Source: CAMUQR01 sp963526735
Lineage (GTDB): Bacteria > Patescibacteriota > Saccharimonadia > Saccharimonadales > Saccharimonadaceae
Direction of reading: 5' to 3'
Assembly: GCA_963526735.1 (NCBI GenBank)
Contig: CAURNU010000004.1
Span: 54,426-118,425 of the forward strand
DNA length: 64,000 nt
The position numbers were made by a program, and so were the translations under genes. Under the pieces are notes generated by a model. That model saw nothing but the letters and a program-made list of their open reading frames with translations. It had not been told where the DNA came from and made no database searches. Positions 33,571-42,977 of the stretch are shown here, piece by piece. Numbering within the stretch: the stretch's first letter is position 1; the number at the start of each line of letters is the position of its first letter.

Positions 33571-34283
33571 CTAAATTAACCATTTTGCAACTTTATCCGA
33601 ACGAACTTAATGTCTATGGCGACAACGGTAATCTCCTTTGTCTGACTAAACGCCTCCAGTGGCGCGAGATTGATTATCGCGTGATTAAACATAATGTTGG
33701 CGATAAACTGACTACCAAGCCAGATATTATTCTTGGCGGTGGCGGACAAGATTCCAATCAAGCCAAAATTGCTGATGACTTCGCCGTCATCACCCCTAAG
33801 CTCAAAAAATGGGTCGAAGCGGACGTGCCAACTTTGCTAATATGCGGGGCGTATCAGTTGTTTGGAGAATATTTCAAGACTGAAGCTGGCGAGCATATCG
33901 TAGGCGCAGACATTTTACCGCTTTATACCAAGGCCGACAAACAACGCTCTATCGGTAATGTCGTCATCAGCAGTACAAAATTTGGCCGGATTGTGGGTTA
34001 TGAAAATCATTCAGGGCAAACTTTTCTCGAGGAGGATTTGCAACCACTCGGCACTGTTATTGTCGGCGACGGCAACAATCGTCGTGACAATCACGAAGGT
34101 GTTTTTTATCACAATTTAATTGGCACTTATTGTCACGGACCAATTTTGCCGAAAAACCCACGCCTAGCCGATTTTCTAATTTCTCAAGCTCTCAAAAACC
34201 GCGGTGAAAATGGTCGCCTCCGCCCACTCGATGATAGTTTGGAATTACAAGCCGCTGAGCAAGCCGCCAATCGGCCACGCTAA
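33567..34283 (+). CDS. gatD: Lipid II isoglutaminyl synthase, GatD glutaminase subunit
   Basis: Class I glutamine amidotransferase-like subunit supplying ammonia to MurT. 238 residues. Nucleophile elbow LLICGAYQLFG, GYENHSGQTF and the C-terminal YCHGPILPKNP carry the Cys and His of the active site. Start ATG overlaps the murT stop (ATGA), so the two are translated in a coupled manner. Confidence 0.95.
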   Translation: MTKLTILQLYPNELNVYGDNGNLLCLTKRLQWREIDYRVIKHNVGDKLTTKPDIILGGGGQDSNQAKIADDFAVITPKLKKWVEADVPTLLICGAYQLFGEYFKTEAGEHIVGADILPLYTKADKQRSIGNVVISSTKFGRIVGYENHSGQTFLEEDLQPLGTVIVGDGNNRRDNHEGVFYHNLIGTYCHGPILPKNPRLADFLISQALKNRGENGRLRPLDDSLELQAAEQAANRPR

Positions 34284-34309
34284 ATCTCAATGATTTTATA
34301 AAAAAAGAG

Positions 34310-34315
34310 TATAAT
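34310..34315 (+). promoter_or_regulatory. -10 box of ddl (leaderless)
   Basis: TATAAT, then 6 nt to the ATG at 34322; no Shine-Dalgarno. Confidence 0.5.
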
Positions 34316-34321
34316 AACAAC

Positions 34322-35347
34322 ATGAATATTGCTTTGTTTTTTGGAGGAAAATCAGTCGAGCATGAAGTCTCGCTACAATCAGCCAAATTTATTTATCAAA
34401 ATATTGACCGCGAACAGCATCAAGTATTTTTAATCGGAATTACGAAACAAAATCAGTTTAGGCATTTCATTGGGTCAATTGATCAAATTGAGAATTGGGA
34501 AAATTATACTTCAGATAATCAAGTTACTCTGCTAAACAGCGATCAGCCAGCTGGATTATATCATGATCAACAACTCGTGGCGCAGTTTGAGCTTGCATTT
34601 CCAGTATTGCATGGTGATTTTGGAGAAGATGGTAAGATTCAAGGTGTGTTTGAAATGGCTGGATTACCATATGTGGGCTGTGGCGTCTTAGCTTCAGCCG
34701 TTGCCATGGATAAAGATCTTGCTAAACAAGTTTTTAAGCATCATCAAGTGCCAGTCTTAGACCACCAATTAGTTTATAAGTGGCAAGAGGTTCAGGATGT
34801 GATTCCACAAACTCAACTGCCATGTTTCGTCAAGCCAGCCAACCTAGGATCGTCTGTTGGTGTCACCAAAGCCAAAACTCAAGACGAACTTAAGCAAGCA
34901 CTCAAACTTGCCTTTCAATATGACCATAAAGTGATGATTGAACCAGCAATTGAGGCACGCGAACTCGAAGTATCGGTTTTAGGCGGTGGCGCAGATATTC
35001 AAGTAGCTACGGTTGGTGAAATTATTCCCGATCGTGAGTTTTATGATTACGACGCCAAATACTCTAATTCTCAATCTCAACTGCTTATTCCAGCTGACTT
35101 ATCTGAAGACGAAATCAAGCATCTACAACATCTAGCCAAGATCGCGTTTCAGGCTATTGATGGTTATGGACTAGCGCGAGTGGATTTCTTCCAAGATAAG
35201 CAAACGGGCAAGTTTTATTTGAACGAAATCAATACCCTTCCAGGATTCACCGCTATCAGCATGTATCCTAAATTATGGCAAGCTAGCGGCCTTGAACCCC
35301 GCGAGCTAGTAGCTAAATTAATTGAACTCGCTTTGCGACGTGATTAA
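34322..35347 (+). CDS. ddl: D-alanine--D-alanine ligase
   Basis: ATP-grasp enzyme making the D-Ala-D-Ala dipeptide used by MurF. 341 residues. GGKSVEHEVSL near the start, FPVLHGDFGEDGKIQG, FVKPANLGSSVGVTK, and NEINTLPGFTAISMYPKLW with metal ligands. The YSNSQSQLLIPA segment is the omega-loop region. Same-strand block with murT-gatD, all for wall precursor assembly. Confidence 0.97.
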   Translation: MNIALFFGGKSVEHEVSLQSAKFIYQNIDREQHQVFLIGITKQNQFRHFIGSIDQIENWENYTSDNQVTLLNSDQPAGLYHDQQLVAQFELAFPVLHGDFGEDGKIQGVFEMAGLPYVGCGVLASAVAMDKDLAKQVFKHHQVPVLDHQLVYKWQEVQDVIPQTQLPCFVKPANLGSSVGVTKAKTQDELKQALKLAFQYDHKVMIEPAIEARELEVSVLGGGADIQVATVGEIIPDREFYDYDAKYSNSQSQLLIPADLSEDEIKHLQHLAKIAFQAIDGYGLARVDFFQDKQTGKFYLNEINTLPGFTAISMYPKLWQASGLEPRELVAKLIELALRRD

Positions 35348-35392
35348 CAACTCAAGAGAAATAAAACTCTAGATTTATCGTGTTATTTGTAG

Positions 35393-35398
35393 TATAAT
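35393..35398 (+). promoter_or_regulatory. -10 box of tRNA-Pro(TGG)
   Basis: TATAAT, 12 nt before the mature tRNA 5' end. Confidence 0.5.
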
Positions 35399-35410
35399 AA
35401 TCCTGTACTT

Positions 35411-35486
35411 CGGGGCGTGGCGCAGTTGGTAGCGCGCGCGGTTTGGGACCGTGAGGTCGCAGGTTCGAATCCTGTCGCCCCGACCA
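35411..35486 (+). tRNA. tRNA-Pro(TGG)
   Basis: Acceptor CGGGGCG/CGCCCCG, anticodon loop TTTGGGA (TGG), T loop TTCGAAT, discriminator A and encoded CCA. 76 nt. Confidence 0.95.
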
Positions 35487-35501
35487 GGTGAAATTATTTT
35501 T

Positions 35502-35541
35502 AACTTAAAAACTAGGTCAATCTTGGCCTAGTTTTTAAGTT
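35502..35541 (+). terminator. Terminator of tRNA-Pro(TGG)
   Basis: AACTTAAAAACTAGG / CCTAGTTTTTAAGTT, 15-bp perfect stem with a 10-nt loop. Confidence 0.8.
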
Positions 35542-35544
35542 TCA

Positions 35545-35553
35545 TGCTATAGT
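35545..35553 (+). promoter_or_regulatory. Extended -10 of the 35560 gene (leaderless)
   Basis: TGCTATAGT, then 6 nt to the ATG at 35560. Confidence 0.5.
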
Positions 35554-35559
35554 GTTTGT

Positions 35560-35826
35560 ATGTATCCTTATCACAATCGTATCAAGCAACGTATCGCCAA
35601 CGGAGAAATGATTGGCTATGAGTTTATTAAAAGATACAAAAACATCAGTCCCTGCTTAATGCTTTATTTTGCAACCGAACCGCATACTCGACCGATCCGC
35701 GAGCATCGTTTTTCAGAATATCAACAAATATTAGGTTTTGATTCTACCGTTCTATCAGACGCAAATGATTCAAAATCTCAGACAAATCAGCTACATGGAG
35801 CGGAGCTGGATTTGGCCAAGCGGTAA
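35560..35826 (+). CDS. Small conserved-looking protein of unknown function
   Basis: Not recognised. 88 residues, no membrane segment. The first 60 residues look folded: many Tyr, His and Arg (MYPYHNRIKQRI, EPHTRPIREHRFSEYQQ) and one Cys. The last about 28 residues are polar and overlap the antisense 3' end of dacA by 83 nt. Support for the gene is the leaderless promoter with the same geometry as its neighbours. Confidence 0.5.
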   Translation: MYPYHNRIKQRIANGEMIGYEFIKRYKNISPCLMLYFATEPHTRPIREHRFSEYQQILGFDSTVLSDANDSKSQTNQLHGAELDLAKR

Positions 35827-36790
35827 TCGGCGCCCCTAGTGTAATCACCAACAGCTCGCGCTCACCCCGACGCACTAAACTTGCCAAGCATAATCCAGCC
35901 CGATCAGTTGTGCCAGTTTTTCCGCCTAATACTATCAAATGATTAATTTCAACCCGTGGCAATCGTTTAAATAAAGTACTACTAATGAGTAACTGGCGAT
36001 TCGCGCCTTGATATAGATATTCGCGCGATTCAAATACTTTACGAAACGTTGGATGTTGCAGAGCAAATTGCAACATTTTCACAATGTCAGTCGCACTCGA
36101 AACTTGTTCTGAATGATCAAGTCCAGTAGTGTTTACAAAATGCGTTTGCGTCATGCCTAGTTGACGCGCCTTATGGTTCATCAGCGCCACAAACCCCGCC
36201 TGTCCACCCGCCAGTTCCGCCAGCAAATAGCTCGCTTCACCACCCGACGCCAACAATGCACCATAAAGTAAATCATTGACCGTCACCGTCTCACCCGCTA
36301 CAAAACCGGCGACTGAGGCGTTACTTTGACGCATTTGGTTTAAGACCGTTGCCGACATGGTGGTACGCGCCTGCAAATCTGGCAATTGCTCAATCGCCAC
36401 CAGCACTGTCATAATCTTAACTAGCGATGCTGGAGCTCGAGCAATCTGCGCATTAAACTCAAATACTTTTTCTCTGCGTGTTAAATCATAAATCAGTGCC
36501 GACTGACTGTGTAATTTTTGGCCTTCAGGCGCCAATTGCCAAATTAATGGCTTTGCAACTGGAGCTGGCGGAGTTGGTTGAACCTGCGAATTAGACGCCT
36601 GAGACGACGCCACGTCGCTACCTTTCGACTCACGATTAGTTTGTTGCAAGCTAGCATGATTTTCCAGCGCACTAATGCCATTCCATTGATTGGTAATGAT
36701 GATCGCTAAAGCACCACCGCCTATGACCACGCTCACCAACAGACCTAAGACAATACCAGTCGGCCACACCCTTTTTTGATTCACTATCAT
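35744..36790 (-). CDS. D-alanyl-D-alanine carboxypeptidase (PBP5/DacA type)
   Basis: Trims peptidoglycan stem peptides outside the membrane. 348 residues: N-terminal membrane anchor, Ser/Gln/Pro linker, then the S11 domain with SLVK (122-125, nucleophile Ser) and KTG in GGKTGTTDRAG (291-293). The second motif reads SGG (182-184) where SxN is usual. The C-terminal DacA beta domain is absent. TATAAT ends 8 nt before the ATG at 36790. Confidence 0.9.
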   Translation of the reverse strand: MIVNQKRVWPTGIVLGLLVSVVIGGGALAIIITNQWNGISALENHASLQQTNRESKGSDVASSQASNSQVQPTPPAPVAKPLIWQLAPEGQKLHSQSALIYDLTRREKVFEFNAQIARAPASLVKIMTVLVAIEQLPDLQARTTMSATVLNQMRQSNASVAGFVAGETVTVNDLLYGALLASGGEASYLLAELAGGQAGFVALMNHKARQLGMTQTHFVNTTGLDHSEQVSSATDIVKMLQFALQHPTFRKVFESREYLYQGANRQLLISSTLFKRLPRVEINHLIVLGGKTGTTDRAGLCLASLVRRGERELLVITLGAPITAWPNPAPLHVADLSEILNHLRLIER

Positions 36791-36841
36791 TTGCGTTTAT
36801 TATAGCACAAACGCTATAGTTTTGACACCTCTCGACCGTTA

Positions 36842-39169
36842 TTATTCGGTACGGTTCGATTCGAGCGCCGTTACTCGTTTAAGAATTGGCAAAGTACTGA
36901 CAATAATACCAATCGTCACCAGTAGCGAGATACCAACTAGCCAGAAATAATCAGCTTTCGGCATCGCGAAGATAAATTTTGAACTCATCACTGACACTAA
37001 ATACCGCACTGTCAATAGTCCGACAACGACTGCCAGCACTGCCGCTAATAGCAACGGCACAATCGATTCGATTAACACCACACGGTATAATTGAGCAATA
37101 TCAATACCCATTAAACGCAAGTTACTAAATGATTTTTTACGTTCAAAGAATGAACCGATCATCGCCACCGCCACACTGAAACCAGCCACACCGATAGTCA
37201 ATGCCGTACCAGCCATAATCGCTTGAATTAGACCACGCACCGGACCCAAAGAGTCAAATTTATCATCATCTGACTGAATAAAACCACCCTGATCGGCTTC
37301 ACGAATTGAACGCGCCATAATATTTTGAACAAACTTACGCCCCCGTTCCAAATCCGCCCGATTAGCAAATTCTAGGACAATATTGGCGTGTTGAATCGTC
37401 CCCCTGGCTAATAATTCTGGAGTTAAACGCACCAGCTGATTTTGCTTCGTCTGATCCTGATTATTGGTGTTGATCACCACCTGTTCAGTCGGCTGATAGT
37501 CGGCTGGACAGCGCAGTTTAGTCCATTGCGTCAGTTCCTGACAAGTATAAATTTCACCAAAAACCGTCCGCTCCTGGGCTCGTGCCACACCATCAACATC
37601 AATCAATTGCTCACTAAACATCCTAACACGCGTATGGCGTTTTGTTAAAGACATCAGCTTCGCATGTTGGGTCATGGCTTGATACATCCGAGTATCACCC
37701 AACCGATTTTCATAAATCTTAAGTTGATTAGTATTAATCTGACGACTTTGCAAATCATGGTTCGTCTGTGCCTCTTGATATTCATGCATCATCGTCGCTT
37801 CCACGCTGGCAATTGTACCCAGGAAAAAACTTCCCACGAACAGCGCCAACACCACTCCACTCACGCTCGAGAAAATTGGTCGTGCAAACATTTGTAAACG
37901 CTTCGTAGCCATCACCAAGCTAGCATGCCGGGCTAGTTTTTCAAGAATTTTTGCTATCACATAAGTCAGGAAGGCACCCGCTGTTAATAAACCAATCATC
38001 AACAATAAAAACGTACCTAAGAAATATAGTTCCGGACGATTGCCACCTTCGCCTGGATTTGACGGATAAAACCACTGCGGTCCAAGTTGGTTGAGTTTCC
38101 AAATAATTCCACCAGCCACAAGCAATGGTAACGCCCCTAAAATCGTTGGTTTACGCAAACGCTTTTGGTCTTTCACCACGCCAAGCGGTGAAGTTTTCAC
38201 CTTGCGTAATGCCCACCAGTTGACGATGATCGCCACCATCAGTACCAAGCCAATCACACCGAAGAAAACCGACGCACTTGGCCATAAATCACCAGCAAAC
38301 ATCACATCGCCATCAAATTTCAATTGTTCCAAAATCAGTTTTTTGAAAACTACAAACAAGCCTGAACCCAGTAGCACCGCTAGACCGGCCGCTGCTAAAG
38401 TTTCCGCCAAAATAATCCCGTTGATTTGACGTTTGGACGCGCCAATTAAACTCAACGCTGCATAACGTTGCTCACGCTGTACCATACCAACCCGAGTGGC
38501 TGAAATTACCAAGATTAACAATGGAAAACACACACCCAAACCGCAAATCAGCATAAAAATATTAATAATTAACTGGTTGCGCGATTCAACAGGCTTCTTA
38601 ATGGTGTTCATCTGTTCCTGATTCACCAATGCTGATTGACTCATCGCTTCTTGATTATTCAAAATCGTCTGTGGGATTTGATAAATTGCCATCGCCTCAT
38701 TTGGTTTTGATAACAAATCATTTGGTACGCCAAGCTTTAAATCATAGCCTGCAAAACGTTCCTTAAGATCGGGATTTTGCGTAATTAAATCCATTAACCC
38801 TTGCGATACAAACATTTCTTTTGCACCTGGCTGTCGGGCTAGACCTGGCAGAATCGGCGCTTTATCAGTCAATTGATAAATGCCAACCTCGCGAATCTGC
38901 ACTTTGCCAAAAGCCGTAAAAGCATTGATTTTAACAACAGTTCGATCATCATTTTTTTTGAGATCCAAACTACGTTTCGCATTGCGACGCTGGGCAGTTA
39001 GCAAATTGCTATACCAATGCCCACGATCAAAACTCTTATTAAAACCATTGCCTAGTGCCATCGCCGATAACAGCGTAGCCGTTGCCAACATGATCGCAAA
39101 AACAATCACGATATTACGAAACCAACCCTGCTTGTCAGTTCGTTTCAAAAATAACAACCCGAGTTTCAT
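36842..39169 (-). CDS. FtsX/MacB-type ABC transporter permease
   Basis: 775 residues. A membrane helix near residue 20, an extracytoplasmic domain (about 45-200), three helices with FtsX-like spacing (about 205-320), further helices near 345-440, a second extracytoplasmic domain (about 460-630) and a final three-helix bundle. This duplicated FtsX layout fits export-type or peptide-sensing ABC systems. Start ATG overlaps the stop of the ATPase gene (TAATG). Substrate unknown; possibly antimicrobial peptide or lipoprotein handling. Confidence 0.9.
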   Translation of the reverse strand: MKLGLLFLKRTDKQGWFRNIVIVFAIMLATATLLSAMALGNGFNKSFDRGHWYSNLLTAQRRNAKRSLDLKKNDDRTVVKINAFTAFGKVQIREVGIYQLTDKAPILPGLARQPGAKEMFVSQGLMDLITQNPDLKERFAGYDLKLGVPNDLLSKPNEAMAIYQIPQTILNNQEAMSQSALVNQEQMNTIKKPVESRNQLIINIFMLICGLGVCFPLLILVISATRVGMVQREQRYAALSLIGASKRQINGIILAETLAAAGLAVLLGSGLFVVFKKLILEQLKFDGDVMFAGDLWPSASVFFGVIGLVLMVAIIVNWWALRKVKTSPLGVVKDQKRLRKPTILGALPLLVAGGIIWKLNQLGPQWFYPSNPGEGGNRPELYFLGTFLLLMIGLLTAGAFLTYVIAKILEKLARHASLVMATKRLQMFARPIFSSVSGVVLALFVGSFFLGTIASVEATMMHEYQEAQTNHDLQSRQINTNQLKIYENRLGDTRMYQAMTQHAKLMSLTKRHTRVRMFSEQLIDVDGVARAQERTVFGEIYTCQELTQWTKLRCPADYQPTEQVVINTNNQDQTKQNQLVRLTPELLARGTIQHANIVLEFANRADLERGRKFVQNIMARSIREADQGGFIQSDDDKFDSLGPVRGLIQAIMAGTALTIGVAGFSVAVAMIGSFFERKKSFSNLRLMGIDIAQLYRVVLIESIVPLLLAAVLAVVVGLLTVRYLVSVMSSKFIFAMPKADYFWLVGISLLVTIGIIVSTLPILKRVTALESNRTE

Positions 39170-39837
39170 TATTTATCTCCCGTCACCACGCCATCACGTA
39201 CGATAACCGAGCGATCAGCATAAGCTGCGATAGTTGGTTCGTGCGTCACCATAATTACCGTCGTGCCGACTTCTTTGGCAGTTTTAATAAATAAATCCAT
39301 CACTTTTTCGGAGTTGAGCGAATCCAGCGAACCAGTTGGCTCATCGGCAAACAAGATTTTTGGTTCAATCACCATCGCCCGAGCTACAGCCACACGCTGA
39401 GCTTGACCACCTGATAACTCGCCAGGAATTTGGTTGGCCACCGCTTCAACGCCAACTTTTTTGAGCCAGGCTTTAGCTTTAGTATAAGCTTCGGTTTTAT
39501 TAACGCCATTGATTAATAGTGGCAAAGCAACGTTATCAAGCGCCGTCAACTCTGGCACTAATTGCGAAAACTGAAACACGAAACCAAACTTCTCACGACG
39601 TAGTTGATTGCGTTTTTTATCAGGCATTTTGCCGATATTTTCACCCTCAAACCGCACCTCACCTGAGTCGATTTTTAAAATACCCGCCAGACAATGCAGT
39701 AAAGTTGATTTACCAGAACCACTCGGTCCCATCACTGCGACAATCTCACCTGGTTCGACTGCCAAATTTGCCCCACGCAAGGCTAAGGTTTTTTTGCCGA
39801 AGGCTTTTTTGATATTTTTGGCTTCTATGATGCTCAT
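39169..39837 (-). CDS. ABC transporter ATP-binding protein (LolD/MacB type)
   Basis: Energises the adjacent permease. 222 residues. Walker A GPSGSGKSTL near 36-45, Q loop VFQFSQLVPELTALDNV, signature LSGGQAQRVAVARA, Walker B ILFADEPTGSLD, H loop VTHEP. It overlaps the PadR gene by 4 nt (ATGA) and the permease by 1 nt, so all three are translationally coupled. Confidence 0.97.
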   Translation of the reverse strand: MSIIEAKNIKKAFGKKTLALRGANLAVEPGEIVAVMGPSGSGKSTLLHCLAGILKIDSGEVRFEGENIGKMPDKKRNQLRREKFGFVFQFSQLVPELTALDNVALPLLINGVNKTEAYTKAKAWLKKVGVEAVANQIPGELSGGQAQRVAVARAMVIEPKILFADEPTGSLDSLNSEKVMDLFIKTAKEVGTTVIMVTHEPTIAAYADRSVIVRDGVVTGDK

Positions 39838-40358
39838 ATAGCTAACTCCTTTTGTAAACTTGTTAAACGACTTTCGGTTAAATCAATCCAACGCAAATCA
39901 GCTTCGATATGATACAAAGCGTGATCTGCTAACAACATAAATGCTAAGTCATGGTTTTTGCGTTCGCGGTTAATTTCGCGCATTCGCACCATGTGGGCTT
40001 GGCGTTGAATATCGAGATATTTGCCAGCGTCTTTTTTGAGCATAATTGCTAAAACGACTTTTGTAAATAACTCAGCTTGCAGTTTTGGTTGTGGCGCTTC
40101 TGGCGTCAATAACCACTGTTCCAAACTCAATTGCCCAGCTTCGGTAATTTGGTATTTCTTGCGGTCTGGACCTTCGTCTGATGACTCACTCGCCACAATC
40201 ACCTGCTGATCACGCGCTAGGCGTGACAATGTCGCATAGACTTGACCGTAGGCTAGTGGTTTTTTACCAGCAAACAAACGGTCATATTCCTGCTTCAAAT
40301 CATAACCATAGCTCGGCTGACACGCAATAAGACCTAACAATGTTGATGGGATATTCAT
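39834..40358 (-). CDS. PadR-family transcriptional regulator
   Basis: Winged-helix repressor. From ATG 40358 it has 174 residues: MNIPSTLLGLIACQPSYGYDL, then AYGQVYATLSRLARDQQV as recognition region, RKKYQITEAG as wing, and a helical dimerisation domain. The start is fixed by a TTGACA-18-TATAGT promoter ending 6 nt upstream. A palindrome overlapping the -10 is its likely operator, implying autoregulation of the regulator-ATPase-permease operon. Confidence 0.92.
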   Translation of the reverse strand: MNIPSTLLGLIACQPSYGYDLKQEYDRLFAGKKPLAYGQVYATLSRLARDQQVIVASESSDEGPDRKKYQITEAGQLSLEQWLLTPEAPQPKLQAELFTKVVLAIMLKKDAGKYLDIQRQAHMVRMREINRERKNHDLAFMLLADHALYHIEADLRWIDLTESRLTSLQKELAI

Positions 40359-40364
40359 ATTTTT

Positions 40365-40394
40365 ACTATACACCCAGTGTATAGATGGTGTCAA
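40365..40394 (-). promoter_or_regulatory. Promoter and probable PadR operator
   Basis: TTGACA (40394-40389), 18 nt, TATAGT (40370-40365), 6 nt to ATG. CTATACAC-TGG-GTGTATAG, a perfect 8-bp palindrome at 40366-40384, covers the -10 and part of the spacer, ideal for repression. Confidence 0.75.
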
Positions 40395-40433
40395 TAGTTA
40401 ACTATAATTAAAATCTTATGTTTTTTGTATAAA

Positions 40434-40991
40434 TTACTTATCAACACCTAAAAATTCGTGATAGCCAGTCTTGCCTTGCGCCCACAAAGTGATTGTATAA
40501 GCCATCAAACCATGTTCACCTGATAAAATCTGCTGTTTTGTCAGAAGCTGATACGACTCCAGCTCCTCGGCTTGGAGTTTAATTTGATCCACATCTGCCT
40601 GTGTGATTTCTGCTTCAAAACCAAAATGATAAGCTTTGAGCTGGTGTTTATCGGCGACTAATACATGCGAAAAATGCAGTTTTTCGATCGGAATATTTAA
40701 GCCCAATTCCTCAGCCACCTCGCGTGAAGCAGCTTGTAGTGGCGTTTCATCAGCGTCCACCACGCCACCTGGAAAAGTCCAATAATCTTTATAAGTGGCC
40801 TTCACGACCAGCACTTTGTCATCAACACAGCAGATCACTGCGCCACTACTAATTTGTTTTGCCAGACTGTCCATCCAGACATCATTCGGCAACCAGTTGC
40901 TTGGTTTGGTGTGTTCAGTCTGAGCGTTGGATAAGTCTGAATTATCAAGATTATTTGGCATATTCTTCAGCTCGAGTTTCACGGATGACAT
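40434..40991 (-). CDS. Nudix hydrolase
   Basis: 185 residues from ATG 40991, or 175 from ATG 40961, which overlaps the rny stop (40951) by 11 nt. The Nudix box GGVVDADETPLQAASREVAEELGL is complete, in a domain starting at SGAVICCVDDKVLVVK. Substrate unknown. It is co-transcribed behind rny. Confidence 0.85.
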   Translation of the reverse strand: MSSVKLELKNMPNNLDNSDLSNAQTEHTKPSNWLPNDVWMDSLAKQISSGAVICCVDDKVLVVKATYKDYWTFPGGVVDADETPLQAASREVAEELGLNIPIEKLHFSHVLVADKHQLKAYHFGFEAEITQADVDQIKLQAEELESYQLLTKQQILSGEHGLMAYTITLWAQGKTGYHEFLGVDK

Positions 40992-42489
40992 TGACTTTAA
41001 TCACACCTGGATATTGCATAGTGCTTTCGATTTTAGTAGCAATATCACGGGCTAACTTAATCGCCGATAAGTCATCAATTTTTTCTGGTTTAACAAACAC
41101 ACGGATTTCTCGTCCAGCACTCACCGCATAGGCGTTATTAATTCCATCAAACGAGTTAGCCACATTCTCTAAATCACGCATACGCTCCACAAAGTTCTCG
41201 TTAGAAGCATTACGCGCACCTGGTCGCGCTCCGCTGACAGCATCGACAACTCGCACGATTAACGCTTCTGGTGTAGTCGCTTCAACATCATCATGATGGG
41301 CTTTAATAGCATGCGCTACGGCTTCGCTCATGCCATATTTTAAGGCATATTCAGCTCCAATGTGATGGTGTTGACCCTCGACTTTATGCGTGACGGCTTT
41401 ACCAACATCATGAAGCAGAGCGGCGGTTTTTGCCACTCGTACATCAGCCCCGATTTCCTCCGCTAATTGACCAGCCAAATGTGCCATTTCAATGGAGTGT
41501 TTCAAAACATTTTGACCATACGAGGTACGGAATTTAAGCTCACCGAGCAAGCCCAGCATTTCTTTTGGTAAACCGACCAAACCAACTTCTCGTGCCGCAT
41601 CTTCACCAGCACGTTTAACTTCTTTTTCGATTTCGCGCTGAGCCTTCGCCACCACTTCTTCGATTCGGGCTGGATGAATCCGACCATCTTTCATCAATAA
41701 TTCTAGCGACAAACGAGCTACCTGACGACGAATTGGATCAAAAGAACTAAGCACCACCATACCAGGGGTTTCATCAACTAACACATCAACACCCGTCTCA
41801 CGTTGCAGAGCCTGAATGTTGCGCCCTTCTTTACCGATAATCCGCCCTTTCATCTCATCGTCAGTCAACTTCACTGCCGTAACCGTGCGCTCACTAGTGA
41901 CATCACCAGCCATCCGCTCCATCGCTGAGAGCAAAATCATTTGGGCGCGATCTTCAGCATCCGCTACGGCATCAGCTTGCATTTTAGTCACCAAACCAAG
42001 CATGTCGTCTTTGATATTACGCTCGGTCATTTTAAGCAGTTTATCCTGCGCTTCTTGCTTAGTTAGTTTCGCAATCTTTGAGAGTTTTTCTTCTTGTTTT
42101 GCACGAATGTCGATAATTTCTTGTTTTAAATTAGCCAAATCTTCGTTTTGACGACGAATCCCTTCCATTTTTTCATCGGCTTGGTCGAGTTTTTTATCTA
42201 AAATCCGCTCACGTTCCAACGCTCGTTCCTCAAGATTCTTGAGTTCACCTCGACGTTTGTTTTCGTCTTTTTTTGCCTCAGTGATAATCGAATCAGCTTC
42301 ACTGCGGGCATTTTTGATAATTTCTTCGTATTTTTGATGAGCCTTATCTTGAATATGTTGAGCTTTTGATTCAGCTTGCTCTAAAATACCGACTGAACTT
42401 TGTTTATCTTTGCCTGCCTTAAAAGTCGAATAGCCAAAAACTGCCCCAGAGCCCAAGACCGCTCCAGCAATTACAAAAATTATTTCCAT
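40951..42489 (-). CDS. rny: Ribonuclease Y
   Basis: Membrane-anchored endoribonuclease that starts mRNA decay in Gram-positive-type bacteria. 512 residues: N-terminal membrane helix, long coiled coil (about 30-200), KH domain with GRIIGKEGRNIQALQRETGVDV, and the HD domain with LLHDVGKAV and AHHDD. AAAGGA precedes the ATG. Confidence 0.98.
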   Translation of the reverse strand: MEIIFVIAGAVLGSGAVFGYSTFKAGKDKQSSVGILEQAESKAQHIQDKAHQKYEEIIKNARSEADSIITEAKKDENKRRGELKNLEERALERERILDKKLDQADEKMEGIRRQNEDLANLKQEIIDIRAKQEEKLSKIAKLTKQEAQDKLLKMTERNIKDDMLGLVTKMQADAVADAEDRAQMILLSAMERMAGDVTSERTVTAVKLTDDEMKGRIIGKEGRNIQALQRETGVDVLVDETPGMVVLSSFDPIRRQVARLSLELLMKDGRIHPARIEEVVAKAQREIEKEVKRAGEDAAREVGLVGLPKEMLGLLGELKFRTSYGQNVLKHSIEMAHLAGQLAEEIGADVRVAKTAALLHDVGKAVTHKVEGQHHHIGAEYALKYGMSEAVAHAIKAHHDDVEATTPEALIVRVVDAVSGARPGARNASNENFVERMRDLENVANSFDGINNAYAVSAGREIRVFVKPEKIDDLSAIKLARDIATKIESTMQYPGVIKVNVIRETRAEEYAK

Positions 42490-42584
42490 ATTATCCTTTC
42501 ATCCTAACTAAAATAGGGTTATCAAAATTAAAAGTCTGCACTATCAGTATAAACCATTTTGTCAAGAAAATAAAATCAAGTTCA

Positions 42585-42977
42585 TTATTTCTTCGGCTGA
42601 GTAATATAAACTGGTTGTAAATAAATCGGCAGAATAATTTTATCGTTGTCGCCAGCTTCCAGCCGAGCCAATCCTTCGGCCTGCCACGTTTCGCCATCAG
42701 TGCCAACGATTGGGATGTTCAAACCATCAGCCAAAGTATTCATAACCGTCAAACCAATCCGTAAGCTGGTATAACTACCTGGACCACGAAACACCACTAT
42801 GCCACTTAAATCCGCCCACTCCACGCCGAACTCTTTTAAGCATTGTTGTAAAAACTGCAACAATCCATCAGATAGATCACGCCCTGCTTGCCAACTAAAT
42901 TGTTGCTGACGTTCCGCCTGATATAACTTAGCATAACAATCGGCTTGATCGGTTTTTAATAATAAAATGACTGGCAT
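42585..42977 (-). CDS. tsaB: tRNA threonylcarbamoyladenosine biosynthesis protein TsaB (short)
   Basis: Partner of TsaD/TsaE in t6A37 synthesis. 130 residues against about 220 usual: the N-terminal ASKHA domain with VVFRGPGSYTSLRIGL is present, while most of the second domain is missing. It directly follows tsaE (stop and start adjacent), the common pairing. The first residues MPVILLLKTD lack the classic DTS. Confidence 0.85.
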   Translation of the reverse strand: MPVILLLKTDQADCYAKLYQAERQQQFSWQAGRDLSDGLLQFLQQCLKEFGVEWADLSGIVVFRGPGSYTSLRIGLTVMNTLADGLNIPIVGTDGETWQAEGLARLEAGDNDKIILPIYLQPVYITQPKK

